64,000 bases of DNA from Limonium bicolor. Its lineage: Eukaryota; Streptophyta; Magnoliopsida; Caryophyllales; Plumbaginaceae. The notes beneath the pieces were generated by a model. The model did not search any database. It was not told where the DNA came from and worked only from the letters and a program-made list of their open reading frames with translations. Position 1 is the first letter of the stretch. Each line of letters begins with the position of its first letter. Below, in pieces: positions 10,601 through 21,104 of the stretch. The stretch is taken from NCBI GenBank assembly GCA_023374045.1, contig CM041778.1, positions 362,116,831 through 362,180,830 of the forward strand, written 5' to 3'. Position numbers and translations under genes: made by a program.

Positions 10601-12293
10601 GAAGAAAGGAGAAGAAGAGAGATAGATTAAGTGGGTGTTTAATGGTGTAACAAGAAAAAAATGTAGAAAGGGGTGTTTACCTTACGTATGGAAAGAGGGG
10701 AGAGTGGCTAGAACTTTTGCAAGTTGCCGGCAAGGAAGAAAGAAATGGAGGAGGTTTGGTTTTAATTTGAAATGGTAGTAATGAGTGGGTGTACTTTTAC
10801 ATGTTGTTTTATCTAGACAAGTACAAGCTAATTAGTACCTTCTCTTTGTCATACTCTCTCTTGCTCCTCTTGTCATTTCCGGTTGCAAAGTAATTAAAGG
10901 GGGAAAGAACAGCAGGGCTGCACATGGCTTGGGAAGAAGGAGGGGGATTTGACAATGGAGAGTAGCTAGGTGTGGTAGGTAATGTACTTGCTAGCTTCTA
11001 TTCCTTTCCTTCCTTGCATTCTCTCGGCTGAAATATGTAAGAGGTAATGATAGTTTTTTTTCTTCTTTCTCTTCCTCCTTCCTAGATTCATGGTCATATG
11101 TTGTACTTGGTAGATTTATTTTTTCATCCCTCCTCTTGCTGTTTACCGAGAATAAGCAGCACAAGGGTTGTTTGTTTTCAGTTCCCTTAATCCATGGTGA
11201 GTCATAGATCAACTTGCATATAATATTGTATAGTAGGTGGTAGTAGTTCACCCGATGACTTGTTTTTTTTTTTCTTGTTTCATGTTCTATATGTCACGGT
11301 TGCAAATGTTGGACAGCAACATGTTTTGTTTTTTTTTTCTCTTTGCTTTGTGTAACATTGTACAATTGTATATTATTAGGAAAGTACAAGCTACCTACTA
11401 CTCCCCTTATTTTACTCATTGCAATTCTTTTCCCATTCTTATTTTTTTTACTCTCGGTATAACAAGCAAACCGGTAGTAGTTTTTTTTTTTTTTGCTTTC
11501 ATGACTTTGTATTTAGTATTTTATAGCACATATACTTGGGCAAGTACAATTTCCTTGATTTACTCCCTCATGTCCCATTCTCATTTTCTCTTTACCCCCA
11601 TATTTTTCTCGGATGACACCACCAATTCAGCCCCCTTTTTGTTTTTTTTTTTGCATTATTATACTATGTAGATTATGACATGCATTAGTTTATTTACAAC
11701 AAGTACAAACTTCCCTTATTTTCCTCCATGTTTTACTCCTCTCACAAAGCTTTCTTTCTTTGCTTCATTACAATACTTTTACGGTAGCAAATGGGTGAAG
11801 CCGAACAACACATTTTTTTTGTGTTGTTTTATGCCTTAATATAGTATATTAAATCTACACTTGTGTGTTTAAGTATTATTCATTTTACTAGTGCATTTAG
11901 TAACTTATAACATGTATTTATATGTTATTTTTGGACTTGTCCAATGTGTTGATTCCTTGTGTATATTTTATGTGAATGTATACTCATTATTTATTGTGAT
12001 TGTAAAGTATCCTTAATGATCGTAGTACATGTATTATGGTATTACATGTTACATTATTTTTAATGGTTGATTTCTCCTTAAGGTTGTTCCTCCTTTAGTC
12101 CATTATTTAATGTGAAGTTTCATGACTTCCATGGACTATATAATTATGTGCATATAAATGCCTTAGTGTATAATATGATTCTCCATTAAATTAAGTTCAT
12201 CAGTCTTTATAATTTAGCGACTAATCCTTGTTTAAGTTCTCCTTTAATTTATTTACTCTTTTAATCTAGGTAATTAAGGTTTGGGGTATTTCA
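7646..12293 (-). mobile_element. Element B: long coding-poor LTR-like element, right part
   Basis: The right end is TTTGGGGTATTTCA at 12280-12293, the same terminus as F (26899) and H (51929). It abuts the interrupted gag of element C, which resumes at 12294. The left end lies outside the window because element A is inserted at 7645/7646. About 4.6 kb of AT-rich DNA has no gene. Near 8040-8110 a block with ACAAGAAACCATACCTTGG resembles GCAAGAAAACCATACCTTAC of F (about 24290). Strand is given by analogy with the TGAAATACCCC-to-GGGGTGTTACA orientation. No hairpin array is seen at the place where F and H carry theirs. Confidence 0.7.
11240..11800. repeat. Degenerate tandem repeat in element B, about 160 bp period
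   Basis: The motif (C/A)AAGTACAA followed by pyrimidine-rich TTTACTCC-like sequence recurs at about 11383, 11540 and 11700. Runs of 9-16 T occur between the units, and a weaker copy lies near 10815. Open frames through it (such as 11237-11671) are low-complexity and I do not call them genes. Confidence 0.45.
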
Positions 12294-13312
12294 CCCATAG
12301 TCTCACGGGAAATGCCAGCAAATGGTACCATAGTCTGACCCCCAGTACTATTTCCACATGGGAGGACATGGTAACCAAATTCTGTGACAAGTTACTGCCT
12401 CCAAGTCGCACCCTGGAGATGATCACCGAGATTTACAACTTCAGACAACCTGGCTCGGAGAACATCTGTGAAACTTGGGACAGATTCAAGGGGTTGCTGC
12501 GCACATGTCCACACCACGGCCTCACCAATGAAAAACTATCTCAGTTGTTCTACAAAGGATTGGTCAACCAATGCAAGACGATGATCATATCCTCCCTTGG
12601 TGCAAACATACTGAAGAAGACTGGAGATCAATTCCTCAATGGAATTGAATCTCTTTGTGAAGAGATTAAAGATTGGGCCACAGGTGGAACCAGGGGCGGT
12701 ACCGCTGGTTTATATCAAGTGGACGAGGGAGACGCCAAATTTGACAAATTAATGCAAAGTCATGAGCAGTTGTTGGAGAGCAATGCTCAAACGTCCACGA
12801 AGGTTAGCGCTCTACAGAAGGTGGTGGAGCAAATAGCAATGAGTAAACTTCCTCAGCGAGCGAATGTGGTTAGTGCACGACCACACGCTCAAGGCCCTAA
12901 CATGGCATATTTTCATAATGCTGAGGAAGTCAACTACGTGAGTAACCAAGGGTATAGGCAGCCATGGCAGCAGGGGAACCAACCCCCTCACAACTTCCAA
13001 AGTCAAGCCGGCTACCAGGGAGGTCAGAGGCAATACAGACCATCCTACCCTGCATCTTCATCAGAGGCCGAGATGGCTGAATTGCGAGACATGATGTCAG
13101 CTCTGATGAACAAGACCAGGACGCTCACAACGAGATCTCGACCATTCGCAAAGAGCATAAAACGTTGCAGTTGCAGTTGCAGCAACTTCTGGCACAACCA
13201 AGACAACAAGGTCATCTCCCCTCTCAAACGCAAACCAATCCAAGGGAGCATGCGAATTCGGTCACCATTCTATCAAAGATCTCAGATACTGCCAAGTAGC
13301 CCAAAAGGCTAA
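12294..13312 (+). pseudogene. Gag of element C (Ty3/gypsy capsid domain), 5'-truncated and frameshifted
   Basis: The frame begins at the junction with element B (PHSLTGNASKWY...). It contains a retrotransposon capsid region with the hallmark spacing of WEDMVTKF, ETWDRFKGLL and HGLTNEKLSQLFYKGL. It continues with a Q/N-rich linker and a poorly conserved C-terminus. Around 13110 the original frame is lost: the +1 frame downstream reads a coiled-coil segment with LQLQLQQLL and then PSQTQTNPREHA, comparable to the PSQPKQNPRKQA segment in the gag of D. No zinc knuckle is found. It normally forms the virus-like particle; here it is broken at both ends. Confidence 0.8.
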
Positions 13313-14392
13313 GTGTAGGGCGGTTCCTCCTCACACATTCATATTCTTCGCACAGGGGAGCCTCTCTTCTTTTAATTTGTTTCCTTTATTGTTTTATGTT
13401 ATTTGATTTGTCTTCTTATTTATTTCATGGTAATGTCATTTTCATTCTTCTTACCAAAAAAACAAAAAACAAAAAAAAATCAATTTTTATTTTCTCTTTT
13501 GAACACTGGGGACAGTGTTCCTGCCAAGTGTAGGACAGGGATCTTCCCTTAAAAAAATAATAAGTTTTTTATAATATGCATAAGTTGTAAGTTTTATCAA
13601 TGTTTTACTAAACTTTTTGCATGTTTTTGATTGAGATGAGATTAGGAATGAATAACTGCTTGTTCTCTCAAGAGGTAAGCTTTCTAATGATTTGTAGATT
13701 CCTGTTTTAACTTCTTGATTCTTTTTAGTTAACATGATTATATGACCTTACTCCTAATTCTTTCCTTTATTTACTTCTGGCTATTATTTTCTTTTCTTTT
13801 TCAAACTATGAAAAGTCTTTTGGGTGAAAATCTTAGAAAGGATTTTTGTGCAAAAGAAAGAAGAAGGAAGAAAAAAAAGGAAAAAAGAAAGAAAAACAAT
13901 CTTCTTCCAAAGGAAAAGCATTATATTCCTTGAGGTTGCTTAAAATGCCTCAGAATAAAAGCAAGAAACGAGAGTTTTTTCTTTTATTTTTCTCCTAAAT
14001 TCCCTGTTCTTCAATGCAAAAAATTCATGGTTGATTCAGAAACCCTTGCAAAATAGGGCTGAAATATAAAAACCATTGATGAGTGTCTTGGCCACATTCA
14101 AAAACTCTTGAAAAATGTAGTTGAATGATGGAAACCAGAAAAAGGAGAGATAACAAAATCCCTTGTGCAAAATAGCCCAAAAGTTTTTGATCGGTTTTGA
14201 AATTCTTACTTTTATACCCATTAGTATGTTTTTGATAGATAAGGAAGGTTAAGTGATACTTATGAAATAGAGTCAGATAGTTGGGAATGTTTATCTAATT
14301 GTCATTCTAGAGTTTATCTGTTTTGTGCATAAGTAATTACTCATTCTAATCTAGTTTAGCTCGAGGACTAGCAAAAGGTAAGTGTAGGGCCT
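13313..14392. other. 3' non-coding region and purine tract of element C
   Basis: AT-rich with no gene. The motif AAGTGTAGG occurs three times (about 13313, 13528 and 14380). The last (AAGTGTAGGGCC) directly precedes the LTR and is the polypurine tract. The GAACACTGGGGACAGTGTTC dyad at about 13500-13519 is a perfect inverted repeat around the second copy. Confidence 0.6.
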
Positions 14393-14569
14393 TGATAAGT
14401 CGCAGAATTATCATATTTTATGCATTAGATTTAGGAGTGTATTAGTGTAAATAAGGTTAAATAGATGTTATTTATGTTGTATTATGCATTAAATTATGTT
14501 ATTTGTACAGACTTATGTTTTTATATGTTTTCCATGCAAGGAAACACTTCTGACCAAAATGCCAGACAT

Positions 14570-14850
14570 AAGGCCGGGTAACTCCTGCACAACACAAACG
14601 TGGAGCAGAAAAGGTGCTATGCCGGGTATGTTGCCGAGTATTTCCCATGCGGCACATATGTGAAAAGTCACCTCGGTTGACCAGACGATGGCAGTTAATG
14701 ACCGTTGCCAAACCAACCTATGCTGGGTATGGTGCTGGACATATCTTGTCCGGCACAGGTACCTTTTCACGCAGATTTGGTGGTTTCGACCGTTAGCAAT
14801 TGAGCACATGCTTATTATATGCCGGATGACTTTCACCCGGCATGCCACCC
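14570..14850 (+). repeat. Hairpin array in U3 of element C
   Basis: TGCCGGGTATG-type arms (starts near 14573, 14620, 14720 and 14820) alternate with inverted CCGGCACA arms. The main units are about 100 bp apart. The stem words differ from those of A and D, but the place in the LTR (offset about 180-460) and the arm, partial copy, inverted arm design are the same. The array ends just before the TATA box. Confidence 0.7.
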
Positions 14851-14872
14851 GGCACAAGGAGTTTTTATTGCC

Positions 14873-14880
14873 TATAAATA
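14873..14880 (+). promoter_or_regulatory. TATA box of the element C LTR
   Basis: TATAAATA within GCCTATAAATAGG, about 23 bp downstream of the hairpin array. The same context is found in the LTR of A. Confidence 0.65.
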
Positions 14881-15462
14881 GGCCGAAGGGCTGCATCAAA
14901 TGACACATTCCAACACCCTTATACACTCCATTCACGTCTCTATTTCCGCCCCACTCCATTGTTGGTGTCCAAGGAAATTCTGTAGATCCATCCACGCGAA
15001 GAGAAGAATAAGACCTTGTCGGGTTAAGGCTATGAACATCTCCTTCTCCCCTTTGTATTCTCTTCTTGTAGTTGTGTGGATGGTGATGTAGAATTCCTTG
15101 TTAGTTCGTTGGTTAAGAATGACATTCCTTGTAAAACTCTTATGATCATTTATGGAATTTTCAAGTTTCTTAACCCGAATTTTAATCTTCATACAAGGAG
15201 AATGAGTTAGCTACTTATTCGCTTATCTCTAAGTTCTATTTAAGGCTTGCAAAAGCAAGAGTAGAATAGATTAGGATTTTGGTGATCTTTAATATTGTTG
15301 TTCTGAAAAGTAGGCAACAAATACTAAGGTTTAGGATTAATCTCTTATTTCCCCATTATTCTGTTTGTATTCACGGCATTAGCTATGCACGATGCAAGTA
15401 TGGATGTTGAGTTCTTGTTTTCATATCAGAAACTGGAAGTGGTATTTACGAAATGAACGATG

Positions 15463-15550
15463 TCGGACGTAGTGTCGGATGGAAGATGTCCGGCACATTC
15501 AAAGACCTTGAATGTGCCGGGTATTGGAGGTCCGGCAGGAAACCCGGCAT
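15463..15550 (+). repeat. Second dyad cluster in the element C LTR
   Basis: CCGGCACATTCAAAGACCTT followed by GAATGTGCCGG makes an 11-bp-arm inverted repeat (15490-15520). Related words (GTCGGA, GTCCGGCAGG, CCCGGCATATTC) surround it. It lies downstream of the TATA box, so it would be transcribed as R/U5. Confidence 0.65.
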
Positions 15551-15894
15551 ATTCATTTTGTGAGAAACAAATCCTTTTCGAGACTTGCCACCCTTGATCA
15601 TTGGTCGTATGAGTTCTTGCACTGATATCATCCCGAGTCAAAGTTAGTTTATTTAGTTAGTAATTTTAGTTTAATTATCATTTACATTCCCCCTGTTTAG
15701 AATAGGCTTTTACCCGGATTATGACTAGTTTTCTATAAGTCCCTTAGGTTTGATACTCTCGGTCGTAATATATTCACACTATACTCCGGCCGGGAATTAT
15801 TTGCTACCTGTAGTAGAGTTGTAGGGTTTATTTATTCTTTTCTTATTTCATTCTTTTGTATATAGTTTTTTTCCCTACAATTTTCCTGTTAGCA

Positions 15895-17066
15895 GTGGAC
15901 TATCACTTTACTCCCAAGGAGGTAAGATCTGAACTTATCCAGAGCAAAGACCACTGCCAGATGTTCTTTCTCAGTAGTGGCATAATTTTTATAGGCATCG
16001 TTGAGGGCCCTGCTGGCATAGTAGATGGTCTTCAAGATCTTGTCCCTTTTCTGACACAAGGCTGCCCCCACTGTGTAGTCATTGGCATCACACATAATCT
16101 CGAATGGAAGGCTCCAGTCTGGTAATACAACAATGGGGGCTGAGTTGAGGCACTCTTTCAGGGTGTTGAAGGCTTTTAGACACTCCTCGGTGAAGTTGAA
16201 CTTGACATCCTTAGCCAAGATGTCACATAGAGGTTTCGAAATCTTGGAGAAATCTTTGATAAACCTTCTGTAAAAACCTACGTGACCAAGGAAACTTCTG
16301 ATGTCCTTGACTGAGGTCGGTGGTGGCAATTTTTCAATGACCTCGACCTTGGCTTGGTCAACTTCCATGCCTTTTGAAGAGATTTTGTGCCCGAGGACTA
16401 TCCCTTCTCTGACCATGAAATGGCATTTCTCCCAATTAAGCACAAGGTTCGTCTCCTCACACCGAGCAAGGATGGCATTCAGATGTCCAAACAGGATTCG
16501 AAGGTGAGACCAAAGACATTGAAGTTGTCCATGAACACCTCGATGCTCTTTTCGAGGAAGTCCGAGAAGATAGACATCATACACCTTTGAAAAGTGGCTG
16601 GGGCGTTACATAGACCAAACAGCATCCGGTTGTATGCAAATGTCCCATATGGGCATGTGAAGGTTGTATTCTCTTGGTCTTCTAAGGCAATGGTTATCTG
16701 AAAGTATCCCGAGTAGCCATCAAGGAAACAATAGTAGTCTTGCCCGGTCAATCTTTCAAGCATCTGGTCGATGAAGGGCAAAGGGAAATGGTCCTTTCGG
16801 GTGACGGTGTTTAATTTTTTGTAGTCAATGCACACCCTCCAACAATTTGTGGTTCTCTATGGAACCAAATCACCCTTGGCGTTGGGAACTACCATTATGC
16901 CTCCCTTCTTTGGAACTACTTGAACCGGGCCCACCCATTTACTATCGGAGATGGAGTAGATGATTCTCGAGTCAAGCAGTTTCAGAACTTCTTTCTTCAT
17001 CACCTTCTTCATGTTTGGATTCAACCTTCTCTGTGGTTGGACCAAGGGCTTGTAATCATCCTCCAT
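15895..17066 (-). pseudogene. Reverse transcriptase and start of RNase H of element D
   Basis: Three frames: 17066-16857 (RT N-terminus, SKWVGPVQVVPKKGG), 16835-16479 (RT palm with FLDGYSGYFQI and FGLCNAPATFQRCM) and 16584-15895 (RT thumb to RNase H with FLGHVGFYRRFIKDF, PFEIMCDAN and YASRALNDAY). The catalytic site reads FMDNFNVFG where active relatives have two aspartates, so the second metal-binding residue is lost. The sequence stops in the middle of RNase H after SKVIVH, at the insertion of C. Motif order and the Athila-like palm identify the clade. Confidence 0.85.
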
Positions 17067-17144
17067 ATAGATGTGGTGAGTGCAAAAACGGGGGTCAATG
17101 CCTTTGATATCCGAGATGGACCAACCAATAGCCCTTTTATGGGT

Positions 17145-18278
17145 TCAAAGCACCTTCAATAAACTTTCCTCTTGTGCACCTGTTAGAGAGGAGGAGATGA
17201 TCACAGGTAGAACACATGGGTCAATCAGATAAGCATATTTCAAGTGCGAAGGTAAGGGTTTCATCTCCATAATGGGAGGATTCTCAACCGACGGTGGAGT
17301 TTTTTGAGTGGATCGCTCTAGTGGTTCCGATGGTGGGTAGTGTGGTCTGACATAGGAATTTCTGTTGTCCAAGGCTGCTACCATCTCTACCACCTCTGGG
17401 TTCATTACCTGATCACCACAAGACTCAAGTAAAGCAAGTTTCAGAGCATCATAGCAGATAAGAGAGGGAAAGTTATCTTGCACAATAGAGTCAACAATGT
17501 CTGTAGCAAAAACAGCTTCCAAATGTGCGGGTTTCTTTACTACCTTAGACATGTCACACTCTAGTGTTTCATCATGAAGCCTTAATATGATCTTTCCTTT
17601 CTCAACATCTATCAGAGCCCTGGAAGTTCTCATGAAGGGACGACCTAAAATCAAGGGCACCCTAGCATCCTCTTCCATATCAATTACAATAAAATCAGCG
17701 GGAAACACAAAAGTTCCAACAGTCACAACCAAGTCCTTCATTATCCCTTTCGGGAACACTAAGGACCTATCAGCTAATTGTAATTGAATTGAAGTAGGCA
17801 TGCATTCACCGATCCCGAGTTTATTAAAAATTGAAAGTGGCATCAGATTAATACTAGCTCCTAAATCACAGAGTCTACTACCACAGTCAATATCATCAAT
17901 AGAACAAGGGATGATTGGAGAACTAGGGTCTTCAAGTTTTGGAGGGAGGCCCTTTAGGCTCTTCAGCAGCACAGCCGACATTTCCTGTGTGAGATGCACA
18001 GTCTCCACCTCTTGCAACGATCTTTTATTAGTGATGATGTCCTTCATAAATTTCACATAGATTGATGTTTGTTTCAAAGCATCTGCAAATGGAATATTAA
18101 TCGTCAGTTTCCTAAAATGGCTTAGAAACTTTCCAAATTGTTCATCAAGATTTTTCTTTTTCATTCTATTTGGAAAAAGGAAGTGGAGGGAGAATTTTTG
18201 TGAGAGTGGAGGGAGTGGAAGTTTCAGGAGACTCCTTCTCCTTGGAAGTGTTTTTCGCAGGAAGAGGAGCTTCCTCAA
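17145..18278 (-). pseudogene. Protease region of element D pol
   Basis: A 377-codon open frame with the Athila-type aspartic protease signature CDLGASINLMPLSIF, followed by VPLILGRPFM and a conserved LIDVEKGKIILR block. It lies between gag (right) and RT (left) in the expected order. A stop near 17145 separates it from RT. It would have cleaved the gag-pol polyprotein. Confidence 0.8.
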
Positions 18279-18334
18279 AGATCTCTTGATCTTCCTCTTG
18301 AACTTCTTGAGATTTTTTATCCTCGTTTTCAGCT

Positions 18335-19916
18335 TTATGGGGAGGAAGATAAAAGTGGCCTCCCACTTCTCAATGTCACTACTTTCGCTTGCTTTCTTGG
18401 ATTTTGCTTGGGCTGACTTGGGAAAGTTCCCGGTGGCTTTTGTGCAAGTTGTTTCAAGATTTGGTCGAGTTGAGCTTTGAGGTTCTGGTTGAATGTTAAC
18501 TGGTTAGCGTTGAAAGCATCTTGATTTGACTTGAAGGCATCTTGCTCTAAAAAATTTATTTGAGTAGCGGAGATGAAGTTCTTCATCAAACTTTATAACT
18601 TTGAAATCCCACTAGAAGAGGATGGGGAGGGTTGATGTTGTTGGAATCCAGGAGGGGCTCCTTGAGGTATATAACCCATTTGAGAATAATTTGTTGCTTG
18701 ATGAGGAGCTTGGGGTTTATAGCCTTGAGAATAATTTGAAGAATTACTCGGCCCTCCATGAGTTTGCTCATTGTTCTACCATGAGAAATTTGGGTGTTTC
18801 TCCATGGGGAATTGGTGTTGTTGTATGAGTTTCTGGCCGGTTACCAACAAAGTTTACCTCCTCTTGATTACCCACACACCCTCTCCCTTCACATTGATGT
18901 GTTTCATGAGGGCCCACGCAGATGGCACACCCTTCGGTAGGTGATCCTGAAGCCAATGAAGCTATAGTCTTTGCATTTTCTTTTTGACCGATAGCTAGCT
19001 TCTCGACCATCTTCGTGAGGGAAGAGATTTGAGCTGATAGATGATCAGTAGGCTCAACGTTGAGGAGGCCTGCTGCCCTTGGAGCTCTGCCTCTACTCTT
19101 AGCCCACTTCCTCGTGTTGTTGGTCATAGTTTCAAGAAGGTTCATCTCCTCTTGAGGGGACTTGTTCATGAAACTGCCTCCAGCTTAGGAATTTATGTGG
19201 AGCCTATTTGCATCGTCTAGCCCATTGAAGAAGGAGAGGCATAGAGATCGGTCATCCAACCCATGATGCGAACAGTTCATCAACATTTCTTTAATTCTGT
19301 CCCATACATCATATAAAGTCTCTCCTGGCTCTTGGGTGAAAGTGTTAATTTCCCCAATGAGCTGCCTAGTTCTACTTGTAAGGTAGTACTTGGCAAGAAA
19401 CTTTTGGGCCATCTCAGCCCAAGTGTGGACTGACCTTGAGGGGAGGCTTTTCTACCATCTCGATGCCGCTTCTTCAAGGGAGTGAGGGAACAGCTGCAGC
19501 CTGATCCTTTCATTAACAGTGCCAACTTTTCCAAAAGAATTGTAAAAGTCAAGGAAGAGGCTCAAGTGGTTAGGAGCAACATCTGGATTCGCCCCGTTAC
19601 CTTTCTAAGTCTCGGGTCTCTGTAATGAAATGAGTTTTGAATGTCCATTGTCTGGCTTCTTCCGGTGTTAACTCTAGGAGGACTATGGCTGAGGCTCTTC
19701 CCTCAGTGCACGGTTGATAATAATCGCTGAAGCTCTTTCCTCAGTGCATGGTTGATAATAATCGCTGAGGGCTTGAGGTTGAGCTTGTGGTTGTTCTTCA
19801 TTTACATGGTTGTTGTCCACGATCACCGGCGATTCCTGATCAGCCATATTTACCGTGTTCAAATTTCTTCTGACAGTTCTTAAGGAGCGCTCAAGCTCAG
19901 ACCCTGGGCTAAACAA
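18335..19916 (-). pseudogene. Gag of element D
   Basis: Fragments from the N-terminus: 19916-19683 (ending in an acidic/Q-rich stretch), 19552-19185 (capsid: AQKFLAKYYLTSRTRQL, LYDVWDRIKEML, HGLDDRSLCLSFFNGL), 19169-18768 (a coiled-coil linker followed by the zinc knuckle CAICVGPHETHQC at 18892-18930) and 18589-18335 (LQ-rich coiled coil leading to FPSQPKQNPRKQAK). Several frameshifts and stops separate them. The architecture matches the gag of C and explains the origin of the zinc-knuckle ORF in A. Confidence 0.8.
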
Positions 19917-20100
19917 GCGGAGAGCGACTAGATTGAGTGCTTGACATGCACAGAAGAACCAGAAGGTACCTATGGAATCACAAGAACAACCGACACTAGA
20001 GAATCACAAGTAGAAAATAAAAACAAAAGCAAAAATTAACAAAGATAAACTAAGCAGAAACTTAATATACCGAAACTGGGGAAATGATAGAGACTATCAA

Positions 20101-20120
20101 TTTCCCCGACAGCGGAGCCA
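20101..20120 (-). other. Primer binding site of element D, decayed tRNA-Asp type
   Basis: On the minus strand TGGCTCCGCTGTCGGGGA, a few mutations away from TGGCGCCGTTGCCGGGGA. It lies about 6 bp after the LTR end near 20128. Confidence 0.75.
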
Positions 20121-20127
20121 AAAACTT

Positions 20128-21104
20128 GTTGTGAAAATTGTAAACTATGCAAATTCTAGATATGGGCAAGTGTACCCGGTCGTAGTAGTATATAAAAGCG
20201 TCGTTCCGCTAGGAAATTGAGAGACTAATCTCCCGAGTTCCGGTATCTAGTTAATAAAAACGATTAAGGGAAATGGGGTTTAGCCAGAGGTAAGCTTGGT
20301 ATTGTTATTCAAAGAAAATTTCAAGAACAATTAAATTAAAATGAAGTGTTGATTGGTTGGATGGAAATGTTCCTTATAAAGGTGGAATCACCCAAATACT
20401 CCCCAAACTTAGCTATAATCCTAATTTGCTCTAGTCGTCTATTAAGATTAAATTAGTAGCTTCACTAAAATCCTATACAAATATAGCCCTTAATTATCTT
20501 AATAAATCCTTCCATTAGGTTGGGTTTAAACTACTAATTAGCATTAAGCACTAATCTTAGCAATAACAATAGAATTTGCCATATAATTAAAGAGGGCAAA
20601 ATCTAGAGTTTATCTCTCTCTTGGTCCAAATCCCTAATTTACAAAATTATGAAATTAAGAGAAACCATAAATGCACCAAGGTGATCAATCTAGCACATTC
20701 AATAAATTAGAGAGATAAAACAACTATAATAAGCAAATTTGATATTACAAGCAAGTTTGGGGGATTTGGGGTCAAACCCCCCATCCAAGGCACAAAATGA
20801 GTCTACTCAAGCATTAGAGCTACAAAGGAGAGAGATAGACATTAATGGTGGTGGTTGAGCTCTTGAATGAGGTGAGAAAGTCTCCTCTTTCTTCTCTTCT
20901 TCTTCTCCTTTTCTTCTCTTTTTCCCTCTTGTTGTCACCTTTGTCTGCTGGAAAACGGGGCTGGAGTGTCGCTGAAGAGAATGAGAATTTTAATTCTATA
21001 AACTTGCGTTTTGTCAAGTCTGGGGCGTCCCTGTGTGTGTGGTCTGGGTTTACGTCCGGCTAATGAACCCGGACCACACTGTCGTGGCAATTTCTGGACG
21101 TCGA
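20128..21104 (-). repeat. Element D 5' LTR, downstream part (R-U5 side)
   Basis: Lies between the primer site and the junction with E. On the minus strand it ends ACAATTTTCACAACA, matching the end of the C LTR (ACAATTTTCCTGTTAGCA). A hairpin unit with GGTCTGGG at 21041 is at its upstream edge. Non-coding. Confidence 0.75.
21041..21104 (-). repeat. Element D hairpin array, unit on the left side of the E insertion
   Basis: GGTCTGGGTTTACGTCCGGC followed by GAACCCGGACC forms one dyad unit. After removing E the next unit begins about 70 bp further (38781), so E is inserted between units of the array. Confidence 0.65.

Larger units (their letters stand above)
12294..15894 (+). mobile_element. Element C: gag-only Athila-type retrotransposon, 3' portion
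   Basis: Visible parts in order are an interrupted gag (12294-13312), a 1.1-kb non-coding region, a purine motif, and a 1502-bp 3' LTR (14393-15894). There is no pol. The 5' portion is to the left of the window beyond elements A and B. C lies within the RNase H coding region of element D, whose frame resumes immediately after 15894 (putative target-site duplicate gtgga, 15895-15899). Elements with gag but no pol are known in plants as TR-GAG type. Confidence 0.8.
14393..15894 (+). repeat. Element C 3' LTR (about 1.5 kb)
   Basis: Starts TGATAAGTCGCAG after the purine tract; the D LTR starts with the same TGATAAGT. It ends ACAATTTTCCTGTTAGCA, similar to the D LTR end. It contains hairpin units at 14570-14850 and 15463-15550 and a TATA box at 14873. 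The exact end could be 15879 instead of 15894, but the frame of D resuming at 15895 favours 15894. Confidence 0.8.

Noticed and set aside
11237..11671. 144-codon hydrophobic ORF in element B
   Set aside because: Poly-Phe from T runs of a degenerate tandem repeat; no credible protein.
14499..14995. 160-codon minus-strand ORF over the C LTR
   Set aside because: Lies antisense across the U3 hairpin array and TATA box; no recognisable domain.
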